From positions 1 to 64,000 of the forward strand of contig NZ_JAMBPP010000006.1 of assembly GCF_023369855.1 (NCBI RefSeq): 64,000 nucleotides of DNA, written 5' to 3'. This document shows positions 25,864 through 34,534 of this stretch, in pieces (position 1 is the first letter of the stretch; every line of letters starts with the position of its first letter). Source of the DNA: Actinotalea alkalitolerans. GTDB lineage: Bacteria; Actinomycetota; Actinomycetes; Actinomycetales; Cellulomonadaceae. The position numbers were made by a program, and so were the translations under genes. The notes below the pieces were generated by a model. The model was not told where the DNA came from and made no database searches. It worked only from the letters and a program-made list of their open reading frames with translations.

Positions 25864-26703
25864 TCAGCCCTTGACCGCGCCAAGGGTGAGGCCGGCGACG
25901 ATGTGCCGCTGGAGGACGAGGGTCAGAAGGATCACGGGAACGGAGTAGAGAGTCGCGAGGGCGGTCATCGGGCCCCAGTCGAGACCGAACTGGGTCTGGA
26001 AGTTCGCGATGACGATCGGGGTGGTCTGCGCCCTGACCGCGGTCAGGAGAAGAGCGAAGAGGAACTCGTTCCAGGAGGCCAGGAAGGCGAAGATCGCGGT
26101 CACCGCCATGCCACCGGAGACCACCGGCAGGATCACGCGCCACAGGGCGGTCAGCCGGGAGCAGCCATCCACTCGTGCAGCCTCGTCGAGCTCGGAGGGG
26201 ACAGCCTCGAAGAAGCTCGCCATCAGCCAGATCGACAAGGGCAGCGAGATGGTCGTGTGGGCGATCGCGAGGCCGGTCGGGGTGTCGGTCAGGCCGAGGT
26301 AGGCGATGGTCGACATCAGCGGGACGCCGACCGCGACGGGCGGGACCATGCGGGTGACGAGCGCGGCCATGATGAAGACGCGGCCGACCCGGGTGCGGAA
26401 CCGTGTGATCCCGTAGGCGGCGGGCACGCCCAGAGCCAGGCTGAGCACGGTGCTGATCGTCGCGGTCGAGACGGAGTTGATGAACGACGCGATGACCCCG
26501 GAGCGCTGCAGGGCGGCGCCGTAGTTCTCGAACGTCCACACGGGCGGAAGGATCGTCGGAGGCACGGCGTTCGTCGCCAGCGGGGTCTTGAACGACGTCA
26601 GCAGCAGGTAGATGAACGGGAGGCCGTACAGCACCACGACCGCGGTCAGCAGCGCCCAGAGCAGCGCGCGGGTCACCGGTCGGCGGGTCTCCAGGCCGTT
26701 CAC
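25864..26703 (-). CDS. CUT1 sugar ABC transporter permease, MalG type
   Basis: A 279-residue permease with six predicted spans, EAA loop ELDEAARVDGCSRLTALW near 178 and the typical GAVKG end. The GTG start overlaps the stop of the MalF-type gene (GTGA). It is followed by the GH91 gene 100 nt downstream on the same strand. It forms the channel of the proposed difructose-anhydride or inulin-oligosaccharide importer. Confidence 0.93.
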   Translation of the reverse strand: MNGLETRRPVTRALLWALLTAVVVLYGLPFIYLLLTSFKTPLATNAVPPTILPPVWTFENYGAALQRSGVIASFINSVSTATISTVLSLALGVPAAYGITRFRTRVGRVFIMAALVTRMVPPVAVGVPLMSTIAYLGLTDTPTGLAIAHTTISLPLSIWLMASFFEAVPSELDEAARVDGCSRLTALWRVILPVVSGGMAVTAIFAFLASWNEFLFALLLTAVRAQTTPIVIANFQTQFGLDWGPMTALATLYSVPVILLTLVLQRHIVAGLTLGAVKG

Positions 26704-27587
26704 AGGTCCGCTCCCGGCCGCCAGATGAACCAGACCGCCGCAGTCGCGACCGCCAGCATGGCCAGCAGGTACAGGGTGCCCATCGCACTGGCCAGGCCGG
26801 GCTCACCGAACCGGATCATCGTCTGGTAGATGAGCAGGCTGAGGGTCTGCGAGGCGTTCTGCGGACCACCGCCGGTCTGGATCAGGATGATGTCGAACGC
26901 CTTGGCCGCGTCGATGCCGCGGACGATGAGGGCGACCGCGATGACCGGGCGCAGCAGGGGCACGATGATCCGGACCAGCATCGTCCAGGCTCTCGCCCCG
27001 TCCAGTCGCGCCGCCTCGAGCAGGTCGCCCGGGATGTTCTGCAGCCCGGCGAACAGGACGAGCGTCATGAACGACGTGGTCAGCCAGATGTCCGGGATGG
27101 CCACCGCCCACAGGACGATGTCGGGGTCGGAGAGCCAGCCGATCTGCGTCGGTGAGTCGAGCAGGCCTGCCCGGAAGAGCAGGTGGTTGACGATCCCCGA
27201 GTTGTCGATGAGCAGGAACCGCCACAGCAGACCGGCGACCACGGGGGCGATCATCAGCGGGTAGAGGAAGGCCGTGCGCAGCACGGAGGATCGCCGACCC
27301 AGCGCACTGAACAGCAGGGCCGTGGCCAGGCCGAGGACGAACTCGGCCGTCACGACGATCGCGGTGTATCCCAGGGTGCGTCGGGCCGCACCGAGGAACG
27401 ACTCGCTGGTCAGGATCTGGGCGTAGTTGGCCAGCCCGACGAAGTCGCGCGGTCCACCCCTGATGGGCGAGATGTCGAAGAAGCTGTCGGCGACGAGCCG
27501 TCCGAGGGGCCAGGCGACGAAGGCGGCGAGGAACAGCGCGGCCGGCGCCATGAGCAACGCGGCGAATCGTTTGTCCGAGAGGTGCAC
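26700..27587 (-). CDS. CUT1 sugar ABC transporter permease, MalF type
   Basis: A 295-residue permease with six predicted spans. The EAA loop (DLLEAARLDGARAWTML, then IIVPLLRP) is near 200. The GTG at 27587 has GGAAGGG 6 nt upstream; an in-frame start 72 codons earlier would overlap the binding-protein gene and add an Arg-rich tail. It overlaps the next permease by 4 nt. Confidence 0.92.
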   Translation of the reverse strand: MHLSDKRFAALLMAPAALFLAAFVAWPLGRLVADSFFDISPIRGGPRDFVGLANYAQILTSESFLGAARRTLGYTAIVVTAEFVLGLATALLFSALGRRSSVLRTAFLYPLMIAPVVAGLLWRFLLIDNSGIVNHLLFRAGLLDSPTQIGWLSDPDIVLWAVAIPDIWLTTSFMTLVLFAGLQNIPGDLLEAARLDGARAWTMLVRIIVPLLRPVIAVALIVRGIDAAKAFDIILIQTGGGPQNASQTLSLLIYQTMIRFGEPGLASAMGTLYLLAMLAVATAAVWFIWRPGADL

Positions 27588-27682
27588 GTCGAACCCTTCC
27601 CGCTCCGGTGCGGTGGTCGTGGGTGTGTGGGTGGCTGCTGGCGGCCGGCCGGTGTCGGGGGACCGACCGGCCGCCGGTCCCG

Positions 27683-29041
27683 TCAGCCGAGGATCGCTTC
27701 GACCTGCGCCTTGGCGTCGTCGAGCAGCTGCTGGTTGTCGGCGCCACCGGCGACGGCGGCCTGGAGCATCGGGATCAGGACGGTGTCGACGATCTGCTGC
27801 CACTTGTCGGTGGCCGGTCGGGGCATGGTCCCGTCGGCCTCGAGCGTCTCGATGAGCGGGGCGAGGTTCTCGTGACCCTCCACGCCGACGAGCGACTGGA
27901 GGGCGGACTTCGTGGCGGCCAGGCCCAGCGCGGTGTCCAGGCCGAGCGCGTTGTTGTCGAACGCGAACTGGATGAACTCCTTGGCGAGCTCGGTGTTCTT
28001 GGTCGCCGTCGGGACCGAGAGGTACCAGGCGCCGGGCACGCCGGCGAGCCCGCCGGGCCCGGCCGGCATGGGAGCGACGCCGACCTTGCCGAAGACCTCA
28101 GAGTCCTCGGGTGTCTGGGTGTAGGCGTGGGCCCAGAAGCGCATCATGGCCGTCTGGCCCTGGTAGAACAGGTTCTGCGCCGCGGCCCAGTCGATCTGTG
28201 CGGCCCCCTGCGGGGCGGACCCGTCCTCGAGCAGGGGAGCGACGTAGAAGTCGAGGGCGGCCTTGTGGGCGGCATCGTTGATGATGACGTTGCCGTCGGC
28301 GTCCAGGACCATGCCGTCAGCGCCGGCCTGCAGCACGCTCGCCAGCCACTCGGTCTCCACGGCGCCCTTGACGTCGGTGCCGTACAGATCGGTGGCACCG
28401 TCCCCGTCGGTGTCACGGGTGAAGAACGTGGCGACGTCGCGGTACTCCTCCCACGTGGTGGGCGCCGCGAGCGGGTAGCCGTACTCGGCCTCGAAGGCGG
28501 TCTGCTCGGCCGGGTCCTCCAGCAGGTCAGCCCGGTAGAACAGGACCTGCGCGTTGGTCCACACCGGCATCCCGATGTACCGGCCATCGACGCTGGCCTC
28601 CTCGAGGAGCGCGGGGAACAGGTCAGCGGTGACGTCGTCGGTGAACATCTCGTCCAGGGACTCGACCCCGTCGGCGAACGCCGGGAGCCAGATCGCGTCC
28701 AGCGCCGCCACGTCGAAGGAGACACTGCCCGAGGCCAGCTCGGTGGACAGTCGGTCGTACAGGCCACCGTAGGGAAGCTCGACGAACGTGACCTCGTTGC
28801 CGGTCTCGGACTTCCAGGCGTCGGCCACGGGCTGCAGCTCAGCCAGGCCACCGCCCTCGACGAGGACGGTGATCGCACCGCTCGCGGCAGCGCCTTCGGC
28901 GCCGTCGTCCGAGGTGTCGTCGTCGGCGCCGCCTGCGCCGCAGGCGGTCAGGGCTAGGGCGGCGCTCAGGGTGAGGGCCATCGCGCCGGACGTCGCGCGT
29001 CGGCGCGACGGACGGGCGGCGGGAAGACTGCACAGCTTCAT
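27683..29041 (-). CDS. Sugar ABC transporter substrate-binding lipoprotein (CUT1)
   Basis: A 452-residue binding protein with a twin-Arg-like basic n-region (ARPSRRRA), a hydrophobic stretch and a lipobox (ALTAC) near residue 33, then an Asp/Gly linker. The body has the cluster B signature (VTFVELPYGGLYDRL; FDVAALDAIWLPAF). The ATG has AAGGAG 8 nt upstream. It is the first gene of the importer/GH91/LacI operon, and the operator pair lies 50-76 nt upstream. A fructan-derived ligand is inferred from the linked GH91 and GH32 genes. Confidence 0.93.
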   Translation of the reverse strand: MKLCSLPAARPSRRRATSGAMALTLSAALALTACGAGGADDDTSDDGAEGAAASGAITVLVEGGGLAELQPVADAWKSETGNEVTFVELPYGGLYDRLSTELASGSVSFDVAALDAIWLPAFADGVESLDEMFTDDVTADLFPALLEEASVDGRYIGMPVWTNAQVLFYRADLLEDPAEQTAFEAEYGYPLAAPTTWEEYRDVATFFTRDTDGDGATDLYGTDVKGAVETEWLASVLQAGADGMVLDADGNVIINDAAHKAALDFYVAPLLEDGSAPQGAAQIDWAAAQNLFYQGQTAMMRFWAHAYTQTPEDSEVFGKVGVAPMPAGPGGLAGVPGAWYLSVPTATKNTELAKEFIQFAFDNNALGLDTALGLAATKSALQSLVGVEGHENLAPLIETLEADGTMPRPATDKWQQIVDTVLIPMLQAAVAGGADNQQLLDDAKAQVEAILG

Positions 29042-29090
29042 TGCGTGAGCTCCTTGTCGGCAGTGGGTGGCGGACCGGCTTGCGCCGGAG

Positions 29091-29117
29091 CCAAAACGTT
29101 CTGCCCAAACGTTTTGG
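29091..29117. promoter_or_regulatory. Pair of LacI-type operators before the importer operon
   Basis: CCAAAACGTTCTG on the plus strand (29091-29103) and CCAAAACGTTTGG on the minus strand (29117-29105) share their first ten bases; the second has perfect 5-bp arms around CGT on the plus strand. They lie just upstream of the binding-protein start. AAGTTAACAT follows at 29120-29129 and may hold part of the promoter. Confidence 0.75.
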
Positions 29118-29315
29118 CGAAGTTAACATCGGCCGGTCGAGAGGGTCAAGAGGGTGGTTCGCGCCGTGACCACATCGTGACCCACCGTCGCCCCGGTGTC
29201 CCGGCGATGCCGAGACGTCGGCCACCAGCCGCGCCGAGCGAGCAGCCGGATCGAGCGCGGCGCCTCGCTGCGCGCGTGACTTGACGGGCCTCCCCTCGGT
29301 GCCCCACGCTGGAGC

Positions 29316-29329
29316 GCAAACGATTTGGC
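29316..29329. promoter_or_regulatory. LacI-type operator before the GH32 gene
   Basis: On the minus strand CCAAATCGTTTGC (29328-29316) matches the 13-bp motif of the importer operators at 11 of 13 positions (differing from the 29117-29105 site at two). It lies 68 nt upstream of the GH32 start, so the divergent gene is probably under the same repressor. Confidence 0.65.
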
Positions 29330-29396
29330 ACGCCTCAGTGCCGATCCGTCACCGCCCGCGTGGACGAGGGCCCACAGCTTCGAAGGGAACGACGAG

Positions 29397-30683
29397 GTGG
29401 ACATCGACGTCACCCGGCCACGACTGCACTTCACCGCGCACGAGGGCTGGATCAACGACCCGCTGGGGTTGACCTTCCACGGCGGGCGCTACCACCTGTT
29501 CTTCCAGTACGTCCCGGGCCAGACGCAGTGGGGCCCGGACCAGTGCTGGGGGCACGCGACCAGCGACGACCTCCTGCACTGGACCGAGCAACCCGTCGCA
29601 CTGCAGCCCGGTGACGGCGACGACGGGGTGTGGTCCGGCTCCATCGCCGTCCCGGACGTCGGCCCGGCCGCGCTGTTCTACACGACGGTGAACCTGGACG
29701 ACGTCCAGGTCGGCAAGGCGCGCCTGGCCCGCCCGACGGACGAGACCTGGACCTCCTGGGTGAAGCAGGACGTGGTCGCCGAGCTGCCGACCGGCCTGGA
29801 CGTGGTCGCCTACCGCGATCCCTACGTCTTCCACGACGGGACCGTGTGGCGCATGCTCATGGGTGCCGGCCTGGCCGACGGCACCGCGACCGCACTGACC
29901 TACCGCTCCACCGACCTGGAGCGATGGGACTACGACGGCCTGCTCGCCAGCCGCCATCGCACGGAGACCGAGCCGCTGTGGATGGGGGCCGTGTGGGAGT
30001 GCCCCCAGCTGTTCCGCCTCGGTGACACGTGGGTCCTGACGTGCTCGGTGTGGGAGCCGAACGTCCCGCACTACGAGGCCTACGCCATCGGTGACCTGGT
30101 GGACGGACGCTTCACCGCGCAGTCCTGGGGTCGGCTGAGCTATGGCCCGTCGTACTACGCCGCCTCGGTGTTCGCCGACCACGACGCACACCGCGGCCTC
30201 ATCTACTGGCTGCGCGATGTCGACGACCCGGCCGGGCGATGGGCCAGCGCGCACTCCGTGCCCCACCGGCTGAGCCTCGCCGGGGATCGAGTCGTCGCAG
30301 AACCGCACCCGGCACTGGTCGCCGCGCGGGTGGGCGAGCCCGTCGAGTCTTCCGGCGGGACTCTCGAGATCGGCTGGGTCAGCGACCTCGAGTGGCGACT
30401 CACAGGGCCCAGCGTGCAGGCGGTGCTCGTGGTCACTGGCGCCGAGTCAGGCCGCGAGGAGCTCCGTCTCACCGTCTCGGACGGTGAGCTGACAGCCACC
30501 GTCGCTGCGAACAGCTGGACCATGCCGCTGACCGACCGGGACGTCCGCGTCCTCGTCGACGGGCCGGTCGTCGAGATCTTCGCCACCACGGGGGTGATGG
30601 CGCTCCCCGTCCCCAGTGAAGGACGCCTGCGGGTGGTCACGCTGACCGGGGAGTCCCACCTCACCGCCCACGCACTGGCCTGA
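29397..30683 (+). CDS. GH32 beta-fructosidase, cytoplasmic
   Basis: A 428-residue GH32 enzyme with complete catalytic motifs: WINDPLG at 18-24 (nucleophile Asp21), YRDPYV with Asp141, and WECPQL with the acid/base Glu201. The five-bladed propeller covers about 1-300 and a short beta-sandwich the rest. No signal peptide is present, so it acts on imported fructosides. The GTG at 29397 follows GAAGGGAA; the frame is open 24 codons upstream, but those residues do not fit the family. It is divergent from the importer/GH91 operon and shares its operator motif. In the proposed pathway it splits inulobiose to fructose. Confidence 0.95.
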   Translation: MDIDVTRPRLHFTAHEGWINDPLGLTFHGGRYHLFFQYVPGQTQWGPDQCWGHATSDDLLHWTEQPVALQPGDGDDGVWSGSIAVPDVGPAALFYTTVNLDDVQVGKARLARPTDETWTSWVKQDVVAELPTGLDVVAYRDPYVFHDGTVWRMLMGAGLADGTATALTYRSTDLERWDYDGLLASRHRTETEPLWMGAVWECPQLFRLGDTWVLTCSVWEPNVPHYEAYAIGDLVDGRFTAQSWGRLSYGPSYYAASVFADHDAHRGLIYWLRDVDDPAGRWASAHSVPHRLSLAGDRVVAEPHPALVAARVGEPVESSGGTLEIGWVSDLEWRLTGPSVQAVLVVTGAESGREELRLTVSDGELTATVAANSWTMPLTDRDVRVLVDGPVVEIFATTGVMALPVPSEGRLRVVTLTGESHLTAHALA

Positions 30684-30832
30684 GAACGACGAGTCGGAGG
30701 GCACGCTGTCGCCGACCTCCGTCACGACGACGGCGTGCGCTCATCGTCCAGGCGCGCCTGTCTCATCGCCACCGAGGGCAAGGGTGGACCTTCGTCCCTG
30801 GCGCCGATCGTCGTGCGTGTCAGTTTGGGAGG

Positions 30833-31291
30833 ATGAGCATCGATGCGGTGCAGGTGTCCTCCCCACGCGCGGCACGGATCACGACGCTCGCGCTCCAGGC
30901 GCTGACGGCCGTGGGCGCCGCGGCCGGGGTGCAGGGTTTCGTCGTCGGGTCCTTCGATCCGCTGGTGGCCCAGCTCCACGACGCGTGGCCGATCGTGGAG
31001 GGCCGCATCATGCCGGCGCTCGCCCTGGGCGCGACAGTCGCACTACCTCAGGCCGGCGCCTTCGTCCTCGGCCTGCGCCGCCACCGGTGGGCCCCTGACG
31101 CCGGCCTGGCCGTGGGTGCGGCGCTGGTCGCGTGGGTGACGCTCCAGCTGCCGCTCATCGGCTGGACCTCGCCGGTCCAGTGGGCGTTCGTCGGGATTGG
31201 CGTCATGGAGGTGGTGGCCGCCGTCGTCTGGCGCCGCCAGGAAGGGCGATCCACGACCTCGGACCTCGGTCGTGCCGCGCTGTCGGCGTGA
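30833..31291 (+). CDS. Small membrane protein of unknown function
   Basis: A 152-residue protein with four hydrophobic segments, separated by the loops FDPLVAQLHDAW and RRHRWAPDAG and ending in a polar tail. I do not recognise the family. The ATG directly abuts GGGAGG, which is too close for normal ribosome binding, so the message may be leaderless or the start may differ. It is followed 57 nt later by the membrane-anchored hydrolase. Confidence 0.75.
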   Translation: MSIDAVQVSSPRAARITTLALQALTAVGAAAGVQGFVVGSFDPLVAQLHDAWPIVEGRIMPALALGATVALPQAGAFVLGLRRHRWAPDAGLAVGAALVAWVTLQLPLIGWTSPVQWAFVGIGVMEVVAAVVWRRQEGRSTTSDLGRAALSA

Positions 31292-31348
31292 GCGGAGGCG
31301 AGGGATCGGCGGCTGTGCCGAGCCGGCGGTCGGCGTCGCGGGGCTGAC

Positions 31349-32620
31349 GTGACTGCCCGCGACCCCGAGTCGGAGCGGGCCGGCCGGGCCCGGGCACCAG
31401 CGTCGCGGAGCGGACCGACGCGGGCCGCGCTCGGCACGGTCCTCGGGGTGGCCGTCGGGTGGTTGGTCCTGCTGCGCCCCTCGGCGACGCTCGGCACGCG
31501 CCTGCTGGCGTGCCTGACGGTGACGGTGGTCGTCAGCGCGACGCTGCTCCTCACGGCGCATCTCGGCATGCGCAGGGCGGGAGCCTGGGTGGCGGTCCTC
31601 GTCGGGCTGGTCGGTGGGGTCGGCACGGGCGTGCTGCTCGGCGACGCCGTCGTGCGAGGGGGTTCAGCGGCTGAGGTGGTGGCCGGCGCGGCCGGGCTGG
31701 TGGCTGGGGCGGTCCTGGTGGGGTCGGGTGCCGCGGCGCTGCTCGGACCGATGCGTGCTCGTCGGCGGTGGGTGGTCGTGCCCGTCGGCCTGGTGCTGCT
31801 GCAGCTCGTCGTCCAACCGGTGCTGGCTGGAGTCCTGGCCTCCGCGAGGCAGCCGATCCCCGCCACCGCCCTCACGCCGGCCGACGTCGGCCTGGAGTAT
31901 GAGGACCTGCGCCTCGTGACCGCCGACCAGGTCGAGCTCGCCGCCTGGGATCTCCCGTCCAGCAACGGCGCGGCCGTCGTCCTGCTGCACGGTGCCGGCT
32001 CCACACGCGCAGCGACGCTGCCGCACGCCGAGGTGCTGAGCCGCTGCGGGTACGGGGTGCTGATGCTCGACGCGCGTGGTCACGGTGACAGCGCCGGCCT
32101 GCCGATGGAGCTGGGGTGGTTCGGCTCCGCTGACGTGCGGGCAGCCGTCGACGCACTGGCAGCACGGCCGGAGGTCGACGCGATCGGCCTGGTGGGGTTG
32201 TCGATGGGCGGGGAGCAGGCCCTCACCGCGGCCGCCGAGGACCACAGGGTGCGTGTCGTGGTGGCAGAGGGAGTCGGACGCCGATCAGCCGCGGACGCCC
32301 AGGCGGCCGGCACGAGCTGGCACGGCAGGCTCGAGCGGACGGTCACCGCCTTGGGGATGGGGATCGCAGACGTCCTGTCGAGCGCGCACCCTCCGCTGCC
32401 GCTCCGCGAGGCCGTCCGCGAGATCGCACCGCGGCCGATGCTCCTCATCGCGGGCGCCGGTGAGGACGAACAGGTCCGCTGGTACCGCGAGGCTGCGCCG
32501 GGCGCCGTGGACGTCATCTCCTTGCCCGGTACGGCCCATGTCGGGGCGCTCGCCGAGGACGAGGAGTGGTGGCGGACGACGGTCTGCGGTCGGCTGGACG
32601 TCGCGCTCGCCGAACCCTGA
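31349..32620 (+). CDS. Membrane-anchored alpha/beta hydrolase
   Basis: A 423-residue protein. The first 165 residues hold four or five hydrophobic segments. The remaining part is an alpha/beta hydrolase with the oxyanion HGAGSTR near 214, a LDARGHGDSAG strand near 240 and the nucleophile elbow GLSMGGEQ with Ser285; the late GTAHVGAL supplies the likely catalytic His. The combination resembles membrane-bound dienelactone-hydrolase-like proteins of actinobacteria. Substrate unknown. The GTG start has no strong ribosome site. Confidence 0.85.
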   Translation: MTARDPESERAGRARAPASRSGPTRAALGTVLGVAVGWLVLLRPSATLGTRLLACLTVTVVVSATLLLTAHLGMRRAGAWVAVLVGLVGGVGTGVLLGDAVVRGGSAAEVVAGAAGLVAGAVLVGSGAAALLGPMRARRRWVVVPVGLVLLQLVVQPVLAGVLASARQPIPATALTPADVGLEYEDLRLVTADQVELAAWDLPSSNGAAVVLLHGAGSTRAATLPHAEVLSRCGYGVLMLDARGHGDSAGLPMELGWFGSADVRAAVDALAARPEVDAIGLVGLSMGGEQALTAAAEDHRVRVVVAEGVGRRSAADAQAAGTSWHGRLERTVTALGMGIADVLSSAHPPLPLREAVREIAPRPMLLIAGAGEDEQVRWYREAAPGAVDVISLPGTAHVGALAEDEEWWRTTVCGRLDVALAEP

Positions 32621-32674
32621 CCTTCGACCATGACGAGCGAGAAGCGGAACACCCAGTGACCCAGGAGGTGTGCG

Positions 32675-33334
32675 ATGTACCCCACGTGGCGGGTTGTCGT
32701 CGGTGTGGCAGCGGTCGCGGCGACTGTCGAGATCGGCCTCATCCATCTCGGCCTCACGTACGGATCGAGCGGGGAGGAACGGCGCAGGCGACTTCCCGGT
32801 GACGACCTCATCCCTGATGCGGGCGTTCAGACCGACCACGCCATCACCATCGACGCACCACCGTCTGCTGTGTGGCCCTGGCTGGTACAGATGGGCTGGG
32901 GCCGCGGTGCCTGGTACACCGCTCGATGGGTCGACCGGCTGCTCTTCCCGGCCAACGGGCCGAGTGCGGAACGCATCGTGCCGGAGCTCCAGGACATCTC
33001 CGTCGGTAGGTTCATCCCCGACGGCAAGCCGGAGACGGAGACAGGCCTCTATGTCGTGGCGCTGCAGCCCGAACGAGCGCTGGTCCTCCGGTCCAACAGC
33101 CACCTGCCCATGAGCTGGCGCGAGAGGGCGATGGTCGACTGGACGTGGACCTTCGTGCTGACCCCCGTCGATGGCGGGCGCACCCGCTACCACTTCCGTT
33201 CGCGGTGGGTCACCGCGCCCTGGTGGCTCACGCTCGGCAGCTGGCTGGGCATCGTGCCGGCGGACTTCGTGATGGCACGTGACCACCTCAGGGGAGTGAA
33301 GGAACGCGCCGAGAGGCTTGCTCTGGCTGCGTAG
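32675..33334 (+). CDS. SRPBCC (START-like) family protein with N-terminal membrane anchor
   Basis: A 219-residue protein. One hydrophobic segment (about 6-25) is followed by an SRPBCC domain with the typical start (QTDHAITIDAPPSAVWPWLVQMG) and end (WVTAPWWLTLGSWLGIVPADFVM). Such domains bind small hydrophobic ligands. The ATG is preceded by AGGAGG with 6 nt spacing. It converges with the phosphatase gene, leaving only 10 nt between stops. Confidence 0.88.
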   Translation: MYPTWRVVVGVAAVAATVEIGLIHLGLTYGSSGEERRRRLPGDDLIPDAGVQTDHAITIDAPPSAVWPWLVQMGWGRGAWYTARWVDRLLFPANGPSAERIVPELQDISVGRFIPDGKPETETGLYVVALQPERALVLRSNSHLPMSWRERAMVDWTWTFVLTPVDGGRTRYHFRSRWVTAPWWLTLGSWLGIVPADFVMARDHLRGVKERAERLALAA

Positions 33335-33344
33335 CGGTCGACGG

Positions 33345-34526
33345 TCAGTTCACCGCGACCGTGACGACGGCGATGTCGTCGCGTGCGTTGTCGGACTGGT
33401 ACGCCATGACGTCGGCGAGGATCGCGCCGGTCACGTCCGCAGCGGTCCCGCGGTGCTCGTCGATGACGGCGACCAGGCGTGCGTTGCCGTAGAAGTGGCC
33501 ACGGCGTCGACCCTCGGTGACGCCGTCGGTGAAGAGGACGAGCGCGTCGCCGGGCCCGAGCGTGACCTCGGTGTCGGTGAACCTGACGCCGGGCAGGGCG
33601 CCGAGGAGCGGACCGTACTCGCCCACGGTGACAGGCTTGCGTCCCGGTCGGCGCAGCAGTGGGAGCGGGTGGCCGCCGCAGGCGACCGTCGCCGACCACG
33701 TCTCCGCGGTGCGGCGTAGTCGCACGAGCACCGCGGTGCAGAAGCGGTCGGTCTCAGCGTGGTGGAGCACCGTGTCGAGGGTGTGCAGGACGTCACTGGG
33801 GGAGTCGTGGTCGACCGATGCGGCACGCACCGTGTAGCGCGCGAGCGCGGTGACGACGGCGGCCGCGGCGCCCTTGCCCTGAACGTCGCCGAGCGCGATG
33901 ACCCAGTCGTCGGTCGAGATCTGGAAGACGTCGTAGAAGTCGCCGCCGACCAGGCGCCCATCGCCCGCGGGCCGGTACGCGGCGGCGACGTCCAGGCCGG
34001 GGATGTGCGGCGGCGCCGGTGGGATCAGGGTCTGCTGGAGGGTCTGTGCGAGCTGGAGCGCACGCGCCTCGGACTCCTCGGCGCGGCGCTTGGCCGCGAG
34101 CACCTCCTGCTCGTAGCGACGTCGCTCGGTCGCATCGAGGACCGCCGTCCTGATGCCGCGAGGGGTGCCGTCGACGTCGCGGTCGAGCACCGAGTTCACG
34201 AGCACGGGCAGTCGTCGGCCGTCGGGGCACACGATCTCGAGCGCGATCTCCCGGGCAGTGCCCTGCAGGCGCAGGGTGGGTGCGTAGTGGGTCTCGTGGT
34301 AGATCCGGCCGCCGACGGTCAGCAGCTCGATGAACCGGCGCCGGCCGACGAGGTGCTCGCGTCGGTGCCCGGTCCACGAGAGGAACGTCTCGTTGACCCG
34401 CACGATCAGACCGTCGGGCGTGGTCGAGAGGTAGGCGAACGGTGCGTGGTCGTACAAGAGCGCCAGGTCCTGGAGGAGGGCCTCCTGGAGGGCGGCGTCA
34501 GAGCCCTCGCCCGGTGGGGTGGACAC
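33345..34526 (-). CDS. rsbP: PAS-PP2C phosphatase, RsbP-like
   Basis: A 393-residue protein. A PAS domain covers about 20-130 (FAYLSTTPDGLIVRVNETFL; later GIRTAVLDATERRR), a coiled coil about 130-170 (EQEVLAAKRRAEESEARAL), and a SpoIIE/PP2C phosphatase domain about 175-393 with metal-binding motifs GGDFYDVF, LGDVQGKG, LFTDGVTE and the closing DNARDDIAVV. This is the layout of RsbP, which dephosphorylates an anti-anti-sigma factor during energy stress in Bacillus. The RsbQ-like gene lies 8 nt upstream on the same strand. The GTG at 34526 has no good ribosome site, so translation may depend on the upstream gene. Confidence 0.88.
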   Translation of the reverse strand: MSTPPGEGSDAALQEALLQDLALLYDHAPFAYLSTTPDGLIVRVNETFLSWTGHRREHLVGRRRFIELLTVGGRIYHETHYAPTLRLQGTAREIALEIVCPDGRRLPVLVNSVLDRDVDGTPRGIRTAVLDATERRRYEQEVLAAKRRAEESEARALQLAQTLQQTLIPPAPPHIPGLDVAAAYRPAGDGRLVGGDFYDVFQISTDDWVIALGDVQGKGAAAAVVTALARYTVRAASVDHDSPSDVLHTLDTVLHHAETDRFCTAVLVRLRRTAETWSATVACGGHPLPLLRRPGRKPVTVGEYGPLLGALPGVRFTDTEVTLGPGDALVLFTDGVTEGRRRGHFYGNARLVAVIDEHRGTAADVTGAILADVMAYQSDNARDDIAVVTVAVN

Positions 34527-34534
34527 GGGCCGGC

